From contig JAPJQL010000044.1 in the NCBI GenBank assembly GCA_030825115.1, positions 1 through 26,987 of the forward strand: a stretch of 26,987 nt of DNA, in the 5' to 3' direction. The notes under the pieces were generated by a model that saw only the letters and a list, made by a program, of their open reading frames with translations, made no database searches and was not told where the DNA came from. Positions 15,229 through 22,855 of this stretch are shown one piece after another. A program made the translations under genes and the position numbers. This DNA is from Lachnospiraceae bacterium (GTDB lineage: Bacteria > Bacillota > Clostridia > Lachnospirales > Lachnospiraceae). Positions within the stretch are counted from its first letter, which is position 1. Every line of letters starts with the position of its first letter.

Positions 15229-17957
15229 GAGATGTGATGAGAAGAGCCCGCCGGAGGCTGGCTGCTTTTTTGGTGGTATGTATGATCGTTACGCTGCTGC
15301 CTGCGAATGTTTTCGCCGCAGCAGATGAGCAGAGACAGGCTGCAAAGATTTTAAAGGTCCTTGAACCTCTCCTGTTTGATGATGAAATCGTGGATGAGGA
15401 TGCCATGTTTTACAGTCTTGATGCTGAAGAAGCGTCGCCGTCAAATGAGGCATCACCATCTGATCTGGCATCGCCGTCGGGACCTGCTTCTCCGTCGGAT
15501 GAAATAATCCAGGCGCTGTGTGCATATATCGATGGGCTGCCAGATGCAAAAGAGGTTTCGCTTCCGCTTTCCGAGCAGATGAAAATGGAAATATTTATCG
15601 TAGCTTCTACTTTAATGGACGTTTATGAGCATAATTTCAATTATGAAGGCGGAGACCGGGAATTTGCTCTGGCGCTTGGACTTGAGCGGATATTAAAAAT
15701 CTCGGAGCTGATCGGGCTTTTGCAGCAGAATCCCCAGCCGGAACCAGAGGTGCCGGAAGAAGGCAGCGATGTGTCGGGGGGACTGAATCTGTCCGGAGGG
15801 TTTCCGGAAAGTAATATCTGGTGGAAAGCAGGTGACGGGATTATCACCTACTCTGCAGAAACCAACACTCTGACTCTTGATAATGCTGCAATCGCATCCG
15901 GAGCGGAAGTCGGGCTGAGTCTGCCTGAGACAAACGTTCGGATTCTCCTTGCAGGCAGCAGTGAGGTTTCGGGAGCTGTATATGGAATCAAATCAGAGAC
16001 AGGCTGGGGCGAAGAGACCGTAACGATCAGCGGAAAAGGGAGTCTGAGCGTGACGGGAGGAGAGTGCGGAATAAGAGACGGTATGTTTGAGATTTGTGAG
16101 AACGCTGTTGTAAATGCCACAGGAGGCCGTGCAGAGGAGAGCTCAGGAATTTTTGTTCGGAGTCTGACTTTATCAGATCATGCTGTGGTAACGGCGTCAG
16201 GCGGTGAGGCGGGCAGGCAGAGCAGCGGAATCATAGGCAGGGTAAATGTGACCGGAGATGCCATGCTTATGGCGAAGGGGGCAAAGGCGGCTGTATTCAG
16301 TATGGGAATCATAACGTCTGATTCGGTTACGGTCAGCGGCGGAATCCTGACAGCAAAAGGGGACGAGTGCGCGGCAGAAAGCGCCGGTATAGAAGCTGAC
16401 TATGTGAATGTGTCCGGCGGCGGGGTATTAAAAACCGCAGGATATCCGGGTGCGGAAATCAGCTGTGGAATCTATCTCTGCGAAGACATGGAGGTTCAGG
16501 ATGGAACAGTCTATGCCGACGGAGATACGGATGCCGTCTACCTGGAAAGCCGAAATGGCAGCGTGACGATTGACGGCGGAGTGATGGTGAGCAGGAAAGA
16601 TGGCGCATGGTCCGGCATGGATGAACGTATGGTGAAAAAAGCGGGAATCCTTATGGACAGTCGTTTGTGGGAACTGTTTTCCGAAACAGGGCGTTTGGAA
16701 CTCCACCGTGACTTGACAATACCGGAGGGATGCAGGGCTGAAATTCCTGAAGGTTTTGCCTTGACGGTGGAAGATGGGGCAACGCTGACGAATGACGGGG
16801 AGCTGATCAACCTTGGGATATTCGGAGGGTCAGGAACTGTTGAGGGAAAAGGCCGGTTTGAAAACAGGGGGAAGGTCATCCTGTCAAAAAATATGATAGC
16901 AGCTCCGGAGGATCTTGTATATGACGGCAGTGAGAAAGAAATCCGGGTGTTGTTTTTGGGGATTGAGTTTCATAAAGATACAGATTATACAGTGGCGTAT
17001 ACACCTGATAATGTAGAAGTGGGAACATTTAGCGCGACAGTGACGCCTGTGGATGGAGGCGGTCTGACAGGAGATTCTGTCACCGGCGGCGTTTATACGA
17101 TCACACCGGGGCAGGGCGGGGATTTCCAGCCAGATCCGCCGGTAACACCGGACCCGCCAGTAACACCGGACCCGCCGGTAACACCGGACCCGCCGGTAAC
17201 GCCGGACCCGCCGGTAACGCCAGACCCGCCGGTAACGCGACCGGGCAGCGATGACAGCGATGCCGGTAAGGATACGGCCGGGAATCCAGAGGTCATGGCT
17301 CCTGTGTTTGCCATAACGCAGACAGGAATCCAGATTATCCAGACGGCAGATGAAGCAGGAGCGGTGTCTGTGGAAATACCGGAATCCTATGCGGAAGAGG
17401 CAGTGCGGACAGCCCGCAGCGCCGCTGCAGGGGAGCTGGAAGACGCCGGACTTACCGTTTCTTTTGACATCTGCGTCCAGACTGGCCAGAATCTGGATTC
17501 GATGTCCGTGACCCTGTCCAAAGAGACCGTTGATGTCCTGGCTGGAGGAGGCATGTCAAATCTTCAGATCCGTGGGATTGGGACGGTCAGCCTGGATATG
17601 ACGGCAGTCAGAGCCATACAGGCAGATCCGCGGGGGGATCTTGTGATCCAGGTTCAGAGACTGGCGCAGGAAGAACTGCCGGAGGAGTTGAAAAAACTTG
17701 TCGGAAGCCGTCCGGCCTATCGGTACGCAGCCTTTGGCAGCGGCCGGAGCGTAACTGATTTACAGGGCGGGGTACTTTCTGTCTCCCTCCCCTATATGCC
17801 GGAACGGGAAGAAGACGCCGGAGCCATTCAGGCATATCAGACGGATGCGGAAGGGAAGGTATGGGAACTTGAAGGCTCTGCTTATGACTTTGCAGGAAAG
17901 ACGGTCAATGGAAAGACCAGGTACTTGTCGATCATCGGAGTTGGGGTAAAGAGGTGA
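15225..17957 (+). CDS. Large secreted beta-helix protein with Pro-rich linker
   Basis: The 910-residue protein has a Sec signal peptide (basic n-region, hydrophobic core, VFAAA cleavage region at about residue 32). Four ASPSxx hexamers (70-93) follow. A long Gly/Ser/Thr-rich region of short strands (about 185-560, for example VTISGKGSLSVTGGECGI, VTVSGGILTAKGDE) looks like a right-handed beta-helix. A YDG-type bacterial Ig-like unit starts at about 563 (DLVYDGSEKEI). Next come six PDPPVT repeats (636-671), and a C-terminal domain (about 690-910) rich in beta strands. I see no LPXTG motif, SLH domain, choline-binding repeat or catalytic motif. Such proteins are usually labelled carbohydrate-binding, but the ligand is unknown. 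ATG 15225 overlaps the oxidoreductase stop, and the RsbW-like kinase gene follows after four bases. Confidence 0.85.
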   Translation: MRDVMRRARRRLAAFLVVCMIVTLLPANVFAAADEQRQAAKILKVLEPLLFDDEIVDEDAMFYSLDAEEASPSNEASPSDLASPSGPASPSDEIIQALCAYIDGLPDAKEVSLPLSEQMKMEIFIVASTLMDVYEHNFNYEGGDREFALALGLERILKISELIGLLQQNPQPEPEVPEEGSDVSGGLNLSGGFPESNIWWKAGDGIITYSAETNTLTLDNAAIASGAEVGLSLPETNVRILLAGSSEVSGAVYGIKSETGWGEETVTISGKGSLSVTGGECGIRDGMFEICENAVVNATGGRAEESSGIFVRSLTLSDHAVVTASGGEAGRQSSGIIGRVNVTGDAMLMAKGAKAAVFSMGIITSDSVTVSGGILTAKGDECAAESAGIEADYVNVSGGGVLKTAGYPGAEISCGIYLCEDMEVQDGTVYADGDTDAVYLESRNGSVTIDGGVMVSRKDGAWSGMDERMVKKAGILMDSRLWELFSETGRLELHRDLTIPEGCRAEIPEGFALTVEDGATLTNDGELINLGIFGGSGTVEGKGRFENRGKVILSKNMIAAPEDLVYDGSEKEIRVLFLGIEFHKDTDYTVAYTPDNVEVGTFSATVTPVDGGGLTGDSVTGGVYTITPGQGGDFQPDPPVTPDPPVTPDPPVTPDPPVTPDPPVTPDPPVTRPGSDDSDAGKDTAGNPEVMAPVFAITQTGIQIIQTADEAGAVSVEIPESYAEEAVRTARSAAAGELEDAGLTVSFDICVQTGQNLDSMSVTLSKETVDVLAGGGMSNLQIRGIGTVSLDMTAVRAIQADPRGDLVIQVQRLAQEELPEELKKLVGSRPAYRYAAFGSGRSVTDLQGGVLSVSLPYMPEREEDAGAIQAYQTDAEGKVWELEGSAYDFAGKTVNGKTRYLSIIGVGVKR
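15432..15503 (+). repeat. Four ASPSxx hexapeptide repeats near the N-terminus of the secreted protein
   Basis: Residues 70-93 read as four 6-residue units ASPSNE, ASPSDL, ASPSGP and ASPSDE (18 bases each, with varied codons). This is a flexible, acidic spacer just behind the signal peptide region. Similar A(S/T)PS repeats are common in secreted Lachnospiraceae proteins. Confidence 0.85.
17130..17237 (+). repeat. Six 18-bp tandem repeats encoding PDPPVT
   Basis: Six in-frame 18-base units (consensus CCGGACCCGCCGGTAACR) encode PDPPVT without interruption. Unit differences are only at third positions, which suggests recent expansion and possible length variation by slippage. The product is a stiff extended linker between the adhesin-like half and the C-terminal domain. 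Confidence 0.95.
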
Positions 17958-17961
17958 ATCC

Positions 17962-18375
17962 ATGTTTAGCTTGACGAATAAGGCCTGTCTGGAAAATGCA
18001 GATCGGATGACCGACCAGATCTTGGAACAGGCGGTCTGTTATCTGGCGCTGACCAGAAAGGAACAGATGAACCTCAGGATCATCTGCGAGGAGATCCTCG
18101 TCAATATTGCCCGGTATGCCTATGATGTTCCTGGAGATATGACGGTGGTGATGGAGTATGACGGCAGAGAAGAGGAACTGCGGCTGTGTTTTATGGACAG
18201 GGGGATCATGTTCAATCCTCTGGAAAGAGAGACGCCGGACCTGACTGCGACAGCCGACGAACGTCCGATTGGCGGGCTGGGAATCCATATGGTCAGAAAG
18301 CTTGCCGATACGGTCACCTATGAGCGCGAGGACGGCATGAATAAGCTGACGGTAATCAAACGCTATGAGAAATAA
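17962..18375 (+). CDS. RsbW/SpoIIAB-like ATP-binding serine kinase (anti-sigma type)
   Basis: The 137-residue GHKL ATPase has intact motifs: N-box ICEEILVNIARYAY (E44 and N48), G1 box MDRGIMFNP (D79, G81), and a glycine-rich lid RPIGGLGIHMV (G104, G105, G107). Members phosphorylate a STAS partner and sequester a target protein, classically a sigma factor. The STAS partner is probably the product of 7298-7597, and the opposing phosphatase that of 22852-24894. AAAGAGGTGA (17948-17957), overlapping the stop of the secreted-protein gene, serves ATG 17962. The intact motifs contrast with the degenerate copy on the ABC ATPase. The sequestered target is not visible in the window. Confidence 0.92.
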   Translation: MFSLTNKACLENADRMTDQILEQAVCYLALTRKEQMNLRIICEEILVNIARYAYDVPGDMTVVMEYDGREEELRLCFMDRGIMFNPLERETPDLTATADERPIGGLGIHMVRKLADTVTYEREDGMNKLTVIKRYEK

Positions 18376-18394
18376 AAACAGTGACAATGAGAGG

Positions 18395-18414
18395 GGGCGG
18401 CATATATGCCGCCC
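18395..18414. other. Perfect 20-bp palindrome in the kinase-formyltransferase gap
   Basis: GGGCGGCATATATGCCGCCC is its own reverse complement. In RNA it could fold as an 8-9 bp GC-rich hairpin, followed by only GTTCTT, so it is a weak candidate for a terminator. It could also be an operator or an RNA processing or stability element. It lies in the widest gap (63 bases) of the downstream half of the gene run. It spans an ATG at 18406 that would otherwise start a longer formyltransferase. Confidence 0.7.
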
Positions 18415-18438
18415 GTTCTTAGGATGAGGACAGATAAG

Positions 18439-19299
18439 ATGGAACGGATAAAAATAGGTTTTTACGGATATGGAACACGGGCCCTTGACGCTCTGATGGA
18501 GCATAAGGATTTTGAGGTGAGGTATTTTCTGGCGCCGGAGAGCCGGATCGACAAAGCGTGCCATGAGGCAGAGGCAAAGTACAGGGATTATTTTAAAATG
18601 GAACATATAAAGAACCGGAAGGAGCTTGCCGGGCGGATCGCGGATATCTATGATGTGGAATGCTTTCTGATGAATGCTTCTCCGATCATCCTGGACCATA
18701 CGATCCTGGACCATATGGATTTTTATAATATCCACCCGGGAAACCTGCACAGCAACCGGGGACATCATCCGCACCTCTGGTCCATCCTGCTGGATGAAAA
18801 AGAGACGGAGATCAACCTGCATAAAGTAGAGACGGAGATCGACCTGGGGACCGTGGTCGAATGCATCCTCGTGCCGGTTCTTCCGGGCGATACATCGCAG
18901 ACGCTGTTAGACAGGGCGGAGGATGAGATTCCGCGTCTTTTGGATACGCTGGCATCCTACCTGCGGGGAGAATGCACTGAGAAGGGCGTTGTGAAGGAAG
19001 GCGGATACCGGAGAAAGATGACATATGAAGACTATCGAATGGATGCGGGAGAAGATACCTGGGAGGTCATGGACCGGAAGATCCGGGCGAGGGCAATGCA
19101 CAGCGGCGGATTTTTTGAGGTTGGGAACCGGCGGGTTTATGTGGACCGTATGATAGAAAGAAGGCAGGAAGGAACCGGCGGACCGGTTCTTACTGAGGGA
19201 CCGGGAACCTTGACTTTGACAAGAGAAGGGGAGACCATCGTCTTTGGGCAATCGAAACAGACAGATACAGAGGGCAATGTCTTATGGAAAAGGGAATGA
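18439..19299 (+). CDS. Formyltransferase-family enzyme (Fmt/GART-like), substrate unknown
   Basis: The 286 residues start with a Rossmann-like strand (IKIGFYGYGTRALDAL). The formyltransferase catalytic triad is present as N97 and H99 in FYNIHPGNLHSNRGHHPHLW and D135 in ETEIDLGTVVE. Residues about 205-286 resemble the C-terminal domain of methionyl-tRNA formyltransferase (KIRARAMHSGGFFEVGNRRVYV). Family members use N10-formyl-tetrahydrofolate to formylate an amino group on Met-tRNA, GAR or amino sugars. The location in a transport/signalling run argues against a housekeeping Fmt, so the acceptor is unknown. ATG 18439 (GAGGA at 18425-18429) is preferred over ATG 18406, which lies inside the palindrome. 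The 3' end overlaps the lipoprotein gene. Confidence 0.82.
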   Translation: MERIKIGFYGYGTRALDALMEHKDFEVRYFLAPESRIDKACHEAEAKYRDYFKMEHIKNRKELAGRIADIYDVECFLMNASPIILDHTILDHMDFYNIHPGNLHSNRGHHPHLWSILLDEKETEINLHKVETEIDLGTVVECILVPVLPGDTSQTLLDRAEDEIPRLLDTLASYLRGECTEKGVVKEGGYRRKMTYEDYRMDAGEDTWEVMDRKIRARAMHSGGFFEVGNRRVYVDRMIERRQEGTGGPVLTEGPGTLTLTREGETIVFGQSKQTDTEGNVLWKRE

Positions 19300-20507
19300 T
19301 GATACGGGTGTTTTTCCTTACATGGATAGCGGCCTGGCTATTGTGCGGGTGCAGACAGACGGGAGAACTGACCAGTGAGGATTACGCGCGGGCGGACCGG
19401 TACATGGAGCAGTCTGTGGAGCAGGAATACGGCCCGGTCAAACGGGAGGACGGAAAGAAATTTTGTATTGGCTATGTGGATATTGACCCTTATCCGCCAT
19501 CGGGAGAGATGCTGTATTATCTGGTCCGGCAGCTGGAAACAGAGGGCTGGATCTCCTTGCCGGAAGAGCTGCCCTTTGATCCGCAGGATACGGATGCCAG
19601 GGAACTGGTCCGCTATCTTGCAGGGCGGGATATCGGAGAATATCTGGAGTTTTCCGATGACGCCTGCTATTATCTGGCGGTTGACGGAGAGGAACATTGC
19701 AGGGAGAGCCTGGAAAGACACCAGCAGGTGGGAGATCTTGACCTGATCCTCTGCATGGGGACATGGCCGGGGCAGTTTGTACAGGAGATGGGAATCACGG
19801 AGATTCCGGTCATGGTCTATTTTTGTGTGGACCCGGTGGGAGCGGGCCTTTCTAAGGGGAACGAATATTCCGGGCAGGAGAATCTGTGGTGCCATGTCAA
19901 CTATACGGTTTATAACATGCAGCTCAAATTCTATCATGACAATTTTCAGTTTGAAAATATCGGGATGGTGTATTATGACGAGTCGGTAGCTGCAATGCGG
20001 GCTTACCGGGAGGTTGCGGCGGAGCAGGGATTTCAGATTACGGAAGCGAAGATCGAGATGCTTTCGGAAGCAGATGAGGAATCCGCAAAAGCGTATTACA
20101 GCGGGCTGAAGAAGGTATTTTTGCATATGGCAGAAGAGGAAAAAATCGATGCTTTTATGCTTGGGACCGACATCATCAAGGACAGGGACCGGATTACAGA
20201 GCTTTTGTCGGTATTTTACCGGAACAAAATCCCGGTATTTGTCCAAAATGGAGAATACTTTGTGCAGAAAGGGGCGCTGATCCTGGTTACGGCCAGTGAT
20301 GCAAAGGACCAGGCGCCGTTTGCCGCAGAGGCTTTTTCGGCAATCTTAAACGGCATCAAACCGGGAGACATCCCACAGGAATATCTGTCGCCGCCGTATG
20401 TGTGCCTGAATCTGGATGCTGCGGACCAGGTGGGATATGAGATTTCGGAGGACTTGCTGTTATCGGCAGGGAAAATCTACATGGAGAACAGGGAGGAAGA
20501 AAAGTGA
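19284..20507 (+). CDS. Orphan ABC-type substrate-binding lipoprotein
   Basis: The 407-residue precursor has a lipoprotein signal ending LLCGC (Cys23). The fold is periplasmic-binding-protein-like: FCIGYVDIDPYPPSGEMLYYLV starts lobe 1, and DLILCMGTWPGQFVQEMGITEIPVMVYFCVDPVGAG is typical of the ABC_sub_bind (TrpX-like) family. FENIGMVYYDESVAAMRAYREVAAEQG forms lobe 2, followed by EKIDAFMLGTDIIKDRDRITELL and IPVFVQNGEYFVQKGALILVTASDAKDQ. No matching permease or ATPase is adjacent. The neighbours are a sensor-fused MFS protein and a sensor phosphatase, so it may present a ligand to them. ATG 19284 (AGAGGG upstream) overlaps the formyltransferase end by 16 bases, and ATG 19296 is an alternative. 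The downstream MFS gene overlaps its stop by 4 bases. Confidence 0.85.
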   Translation: MEKGMMIRVFFLTWIAAWLLCGCRQTGELTSEDYARADRYMEQSVEQEYGPVKREDGKKFCIGYVDIDPYPPSGEMLYYLVRQLETEGWISLPEELPFDPQDTDARELVRYLAGRDIGEYLEFSDDACYYLAVDGEEHCRESLERHQQVGDLDLILCMGTWPGQFVQEMGITEIPVMVYFCVDPVGAGLSKGNEYSGQENLWCHVNYTVYNMQLKFYHDNFQFENIGMVYYDESVAAMRAYREVAAEQGFQITEAKIEMLSEADEESAKAYYSGLKKVFLHMAEEEKIDAFMLGTDIIKDRDRITELLSVFYRNKIPVFVQNGEYFVQKGALILVTASDAKDQAPFAAEAFSAILNGIKPGDIPQEYLSPPYVCLNLDAADQVGYEISEDLLLSAGKIYMENREEEK

Positions 20508-22855
20508 GACGGATACGACGGGCACTGTCATCTGGTGCTGTATTTGCAGGTCTTTTGCTTGTCTGCCTCTGGTTTGTGGGATGGATTGGCAGGCTGGCAT
20601 TTGACAATACCTGTATTGATCTGAAAAAACAGTATATTCGTTCTGCCTCAGCCGATGTGGTGGATGAGATTGAGACAGGAGTCCGTTTCGGAAAATCTCT
20701 GGACAGCTTCTATGGGATGGACCAGCTTCTGGAACGGTTCTGTGAACTGGCTCCGGATAATCTGGAGGCTGCGGTGATGGGGGCGGACGGCAAATTACTG
20801 TACCATACTTTGGAAGGGAAGAAAGAAGAGCGGGAATTCCTGGCAAGACTTCTGTCCCAGGATTTTCAGGCCGGACTCCTGGAGACTTCTGAAAGCAGGG
20901 AGGCGAGGGAGGTTTCTTTTGGCGAGGAAAAAAGTCTGATATGGGGGCTTTTTGACCAGAACGGCAGCCGCCTGGGAACGGTGGCGCTGATCTTTGACCA
21001 GAATCTGTTCCGGAACAGGTCAGCATCTTCACCCACCGGCGCATGGGGGTCGGCGGGATGGATTTTTATAGCGCTGACTGTGGCTGTGACCGGTTATTAT
21101 CTGTACCGGTACTCAGGAAAACGGTCTGCGAGAAGCTGGGACTGTCTGGTTCCCGTCGCTGCTGTGATGGCGGGAATCCTGATCCAAATCCTGTTTCTCT
21201 ACGGAAATTACCGACAGGAGTATGAAACGATCATCTGCGAAAATGCTGAAAGCATTGCTGCTGAAGTCGGCGAAAAGGCAGACGAACTGGCAGAGAAAGG
21301 GCTTTTGCCGGAGGAATTTGGCCGGTTGGAGGGATATTTTGCGAGAAAGGCCTTTGGCAGCGATACGATCTGGAATATCCGGGTTACCCGCCCCTATACG
21401 GATACATCAAAAATCCTGGACAGGGATGATCGGGATACCATTGCGGTCCGGCTGCGAAGCTGTGACGGCGTGGAGGTTTTAGTCACGGTCAACCGTTCGT
21501 TTATCGATGGGCAGATGGGGAAAATGACGCTGTCGTTTCTGGTTATTTTTATCATCTGCTTTATGGTGAGTTTTGAACTGGTAAAAATCATCGACATTCT
21601 GGAAAACAGGCAGGAGCAGGTATGGGAGTCAGGAAAAGGGGTCTCCCGTCAGATCAAGCTCGTCACGTTTGTGACGTACACCGGGATGTATGCCAGCATG
21701 CCATACGCGGCAGTCCTCATGAGGACATGGAATGCATCTGTCTTTCACCTGTCTGCGGAGGTATCGGCATCTCTGCCGCTGACCCTGGAACTGTTTGGTG
21801 TCACAGTATGGTCCCTGATCCTTCCAAAACTGGGGAAACGGATGGGGCTGCTTCCAACCACGGTCCTTTCTATGGGAATCCTGGTCGCGGGAAATACCGG
21901 CTGCGCGATGGCCGGGGATCCTTATGTGCTGCTTGCCATGCGGGGCTTCACAAGCCTTGGCTTTGCTTTGTTCAAATATATGATGAATTCCGTTGTGGCC
22001 GCAGGTTCCCCGGAGGGGACCGGGCTCAGCGCCAACTGTGCCCAGATGAATGCGGGAGTCCTTGGCGGCATTACCGTGGGCGGCTCAATAGGAGCTATCG
22101 TGGCGGAAGCACAGGGATATCAGTTCAACTACTATTTTACTGCAGGAATCATACTGGCGGGCCTGTTGGGAAGCCTGTGTCTTATGCCGTGGAATAAGCT
22201 GAAGTCGGAGAGAAACCGGATGGAGAGAGCGGCGGAGAACGAAGGCATGCAGCTGTCGCTTGTACTGAGAAGCAAAAAAGTTGTGAAATTCCTGCTGATT
22301 GAAGCCGTGCCGCTGAATATCGGACTGATGTATATCGTGGCATTTTTGCCGGTTTATATGAACAATGCGGGGCAGAGCGCGCTGGCGGCCAGCTACGCCT
22401 ATCTGATCAATGGAATCTGCGGAGTCTATGTCGGCGTGTGGATGGTACGTCTGCTGTCGCGTTTTCCGGGAAGGGTGTCGGTGTTTGTTTCCATGGCGCT
22501 GGCGGCGGCAGGGATCCTTGTGCTTACGGCAGGCCGCGGTCTGGGGGCAGTCATGCTCTCTGCCGGAATCATGGGGCTGTTTGACGGGTACGGAACGCCG
22601 AGCGTGACAGAATATTTTACCGCGATTCCAGAGGTGAGGAAGATAGATACAGCGCAGGCCCTGACCCTGTTTGGCATGGTGGGAAATGCGATCCAGATCT
22701 TCTGCCCGCTGCTTTACAATGTCACGATCCAGATGGACGGGAGGACGGGATATATTACAATGCTGGGACTTGGATTTGCCGGTGTTGCGGCTGCCGCCCT
22801 GTTTTTGAATGAAAATTCCCGGGATAAAGGGACATGCGGGGAGGAAAAAGCATGA
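20504..22855 (+). CDS. MFS transporter with two N-terminal extracytoplasmic sensor modules
   Basis: The protein has 783 residues, about twice the usual MFS length. Residues 1-380 form TM1 (about 11-30), a first extracytoplasmic region (31-183), TM2 and TM3 (about 184-233), a second extracytoplasmic region (235-340), and TM4 (about 341-360). The C-terminal half (about 383-770) looks like a 12-TM major facilitator domain. The N-terminal half resembles the sensor part of histidine kinases or phosphatases, but no signalling output domain follows. The ligand and direction of transport are unknown. The start is GTG 20504 with GGGAGGAAG (20491-20499), overlapping the lipoprotein stop by 4 bases. Its own end overlaps the phosphatase start by 4 bases, so the three proteins are likely made together. 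Confidence 0.85.
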   Translation: MRRIRRALSSGAVFAGLLLVCLWFVGWIGRLAFDNTCIDLKKQYIRSASADVVDEIETGVRFGKSLDSFYGMDQLLERFCELAPDNLEAAVMGADGKLLYHTLEGKKEEREFLARLLSQDFQAGLLETSESREAREVSFGEEKSLIWGLFDQNGSRLGTVALIFDQNLFRNRSASSPTGAWGSAGWIFIALTVAVTGYYLYRYSGKRSARSWDCLVPVAAVMAGILIQILFLYGNYRQEYETIICENAESIAAEVGEKADELAEKGLLPEEFGRLEGYFARKAFGSDTIWNIRVTRPYTDTSKILDRDDRDTIAVRLRSCDGVEVLVTVNRSFIDGQMGKMTLSFLVIFIICFMVSFELVKIIDILENRQEQVWESGKGVSRQIKLVTFVTYTGMYASMPYAAVLMRTWNASVFHLSAEVSASLPLTLELFGVTVWSLILPKLGKRMGLLPTTVLSMGILVAGNTGCAMAGDPYVLLAMRGFTSLGFALFKYMMNSVVAAGSPEGTGLSANCAQMNAGVLGGITVGGSIGAIVAEAQGYQFNYYFTAGIILAGLLGSLCLMPWNKLKSERNRMERAAENEGMQLSLVLRSKKVVKFLLIEAVPLNIGLMYIVAFLPVYMNNAGQSALAASYAYLINGICGVYVGVWMVRLLSRFPGRVSVFVSMALAAAGILVLTAGRGLGAVMLSAGIMGLFDGYGTPSVTEYFTAIPEVRKIDTAQALTLFGMVGNAIQIFCPLLYNVTIQMDGRTGYITMLGLGFAGVAAAALFLNENSRDKGTCGEEKA

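Noticed and set aside
17130..17237. CRISPR-like array
   Set aside because: The 18-bp units are contiguous with no spacers, stay in frame, and encode a PDPPVT linker.
18406..18438. Upstream start for the formyltransferase
   Set aside because: That ATG lies inside the palindrome. The ATG at 18439 has a well-spaced GAGGA and gives the expected first strand.
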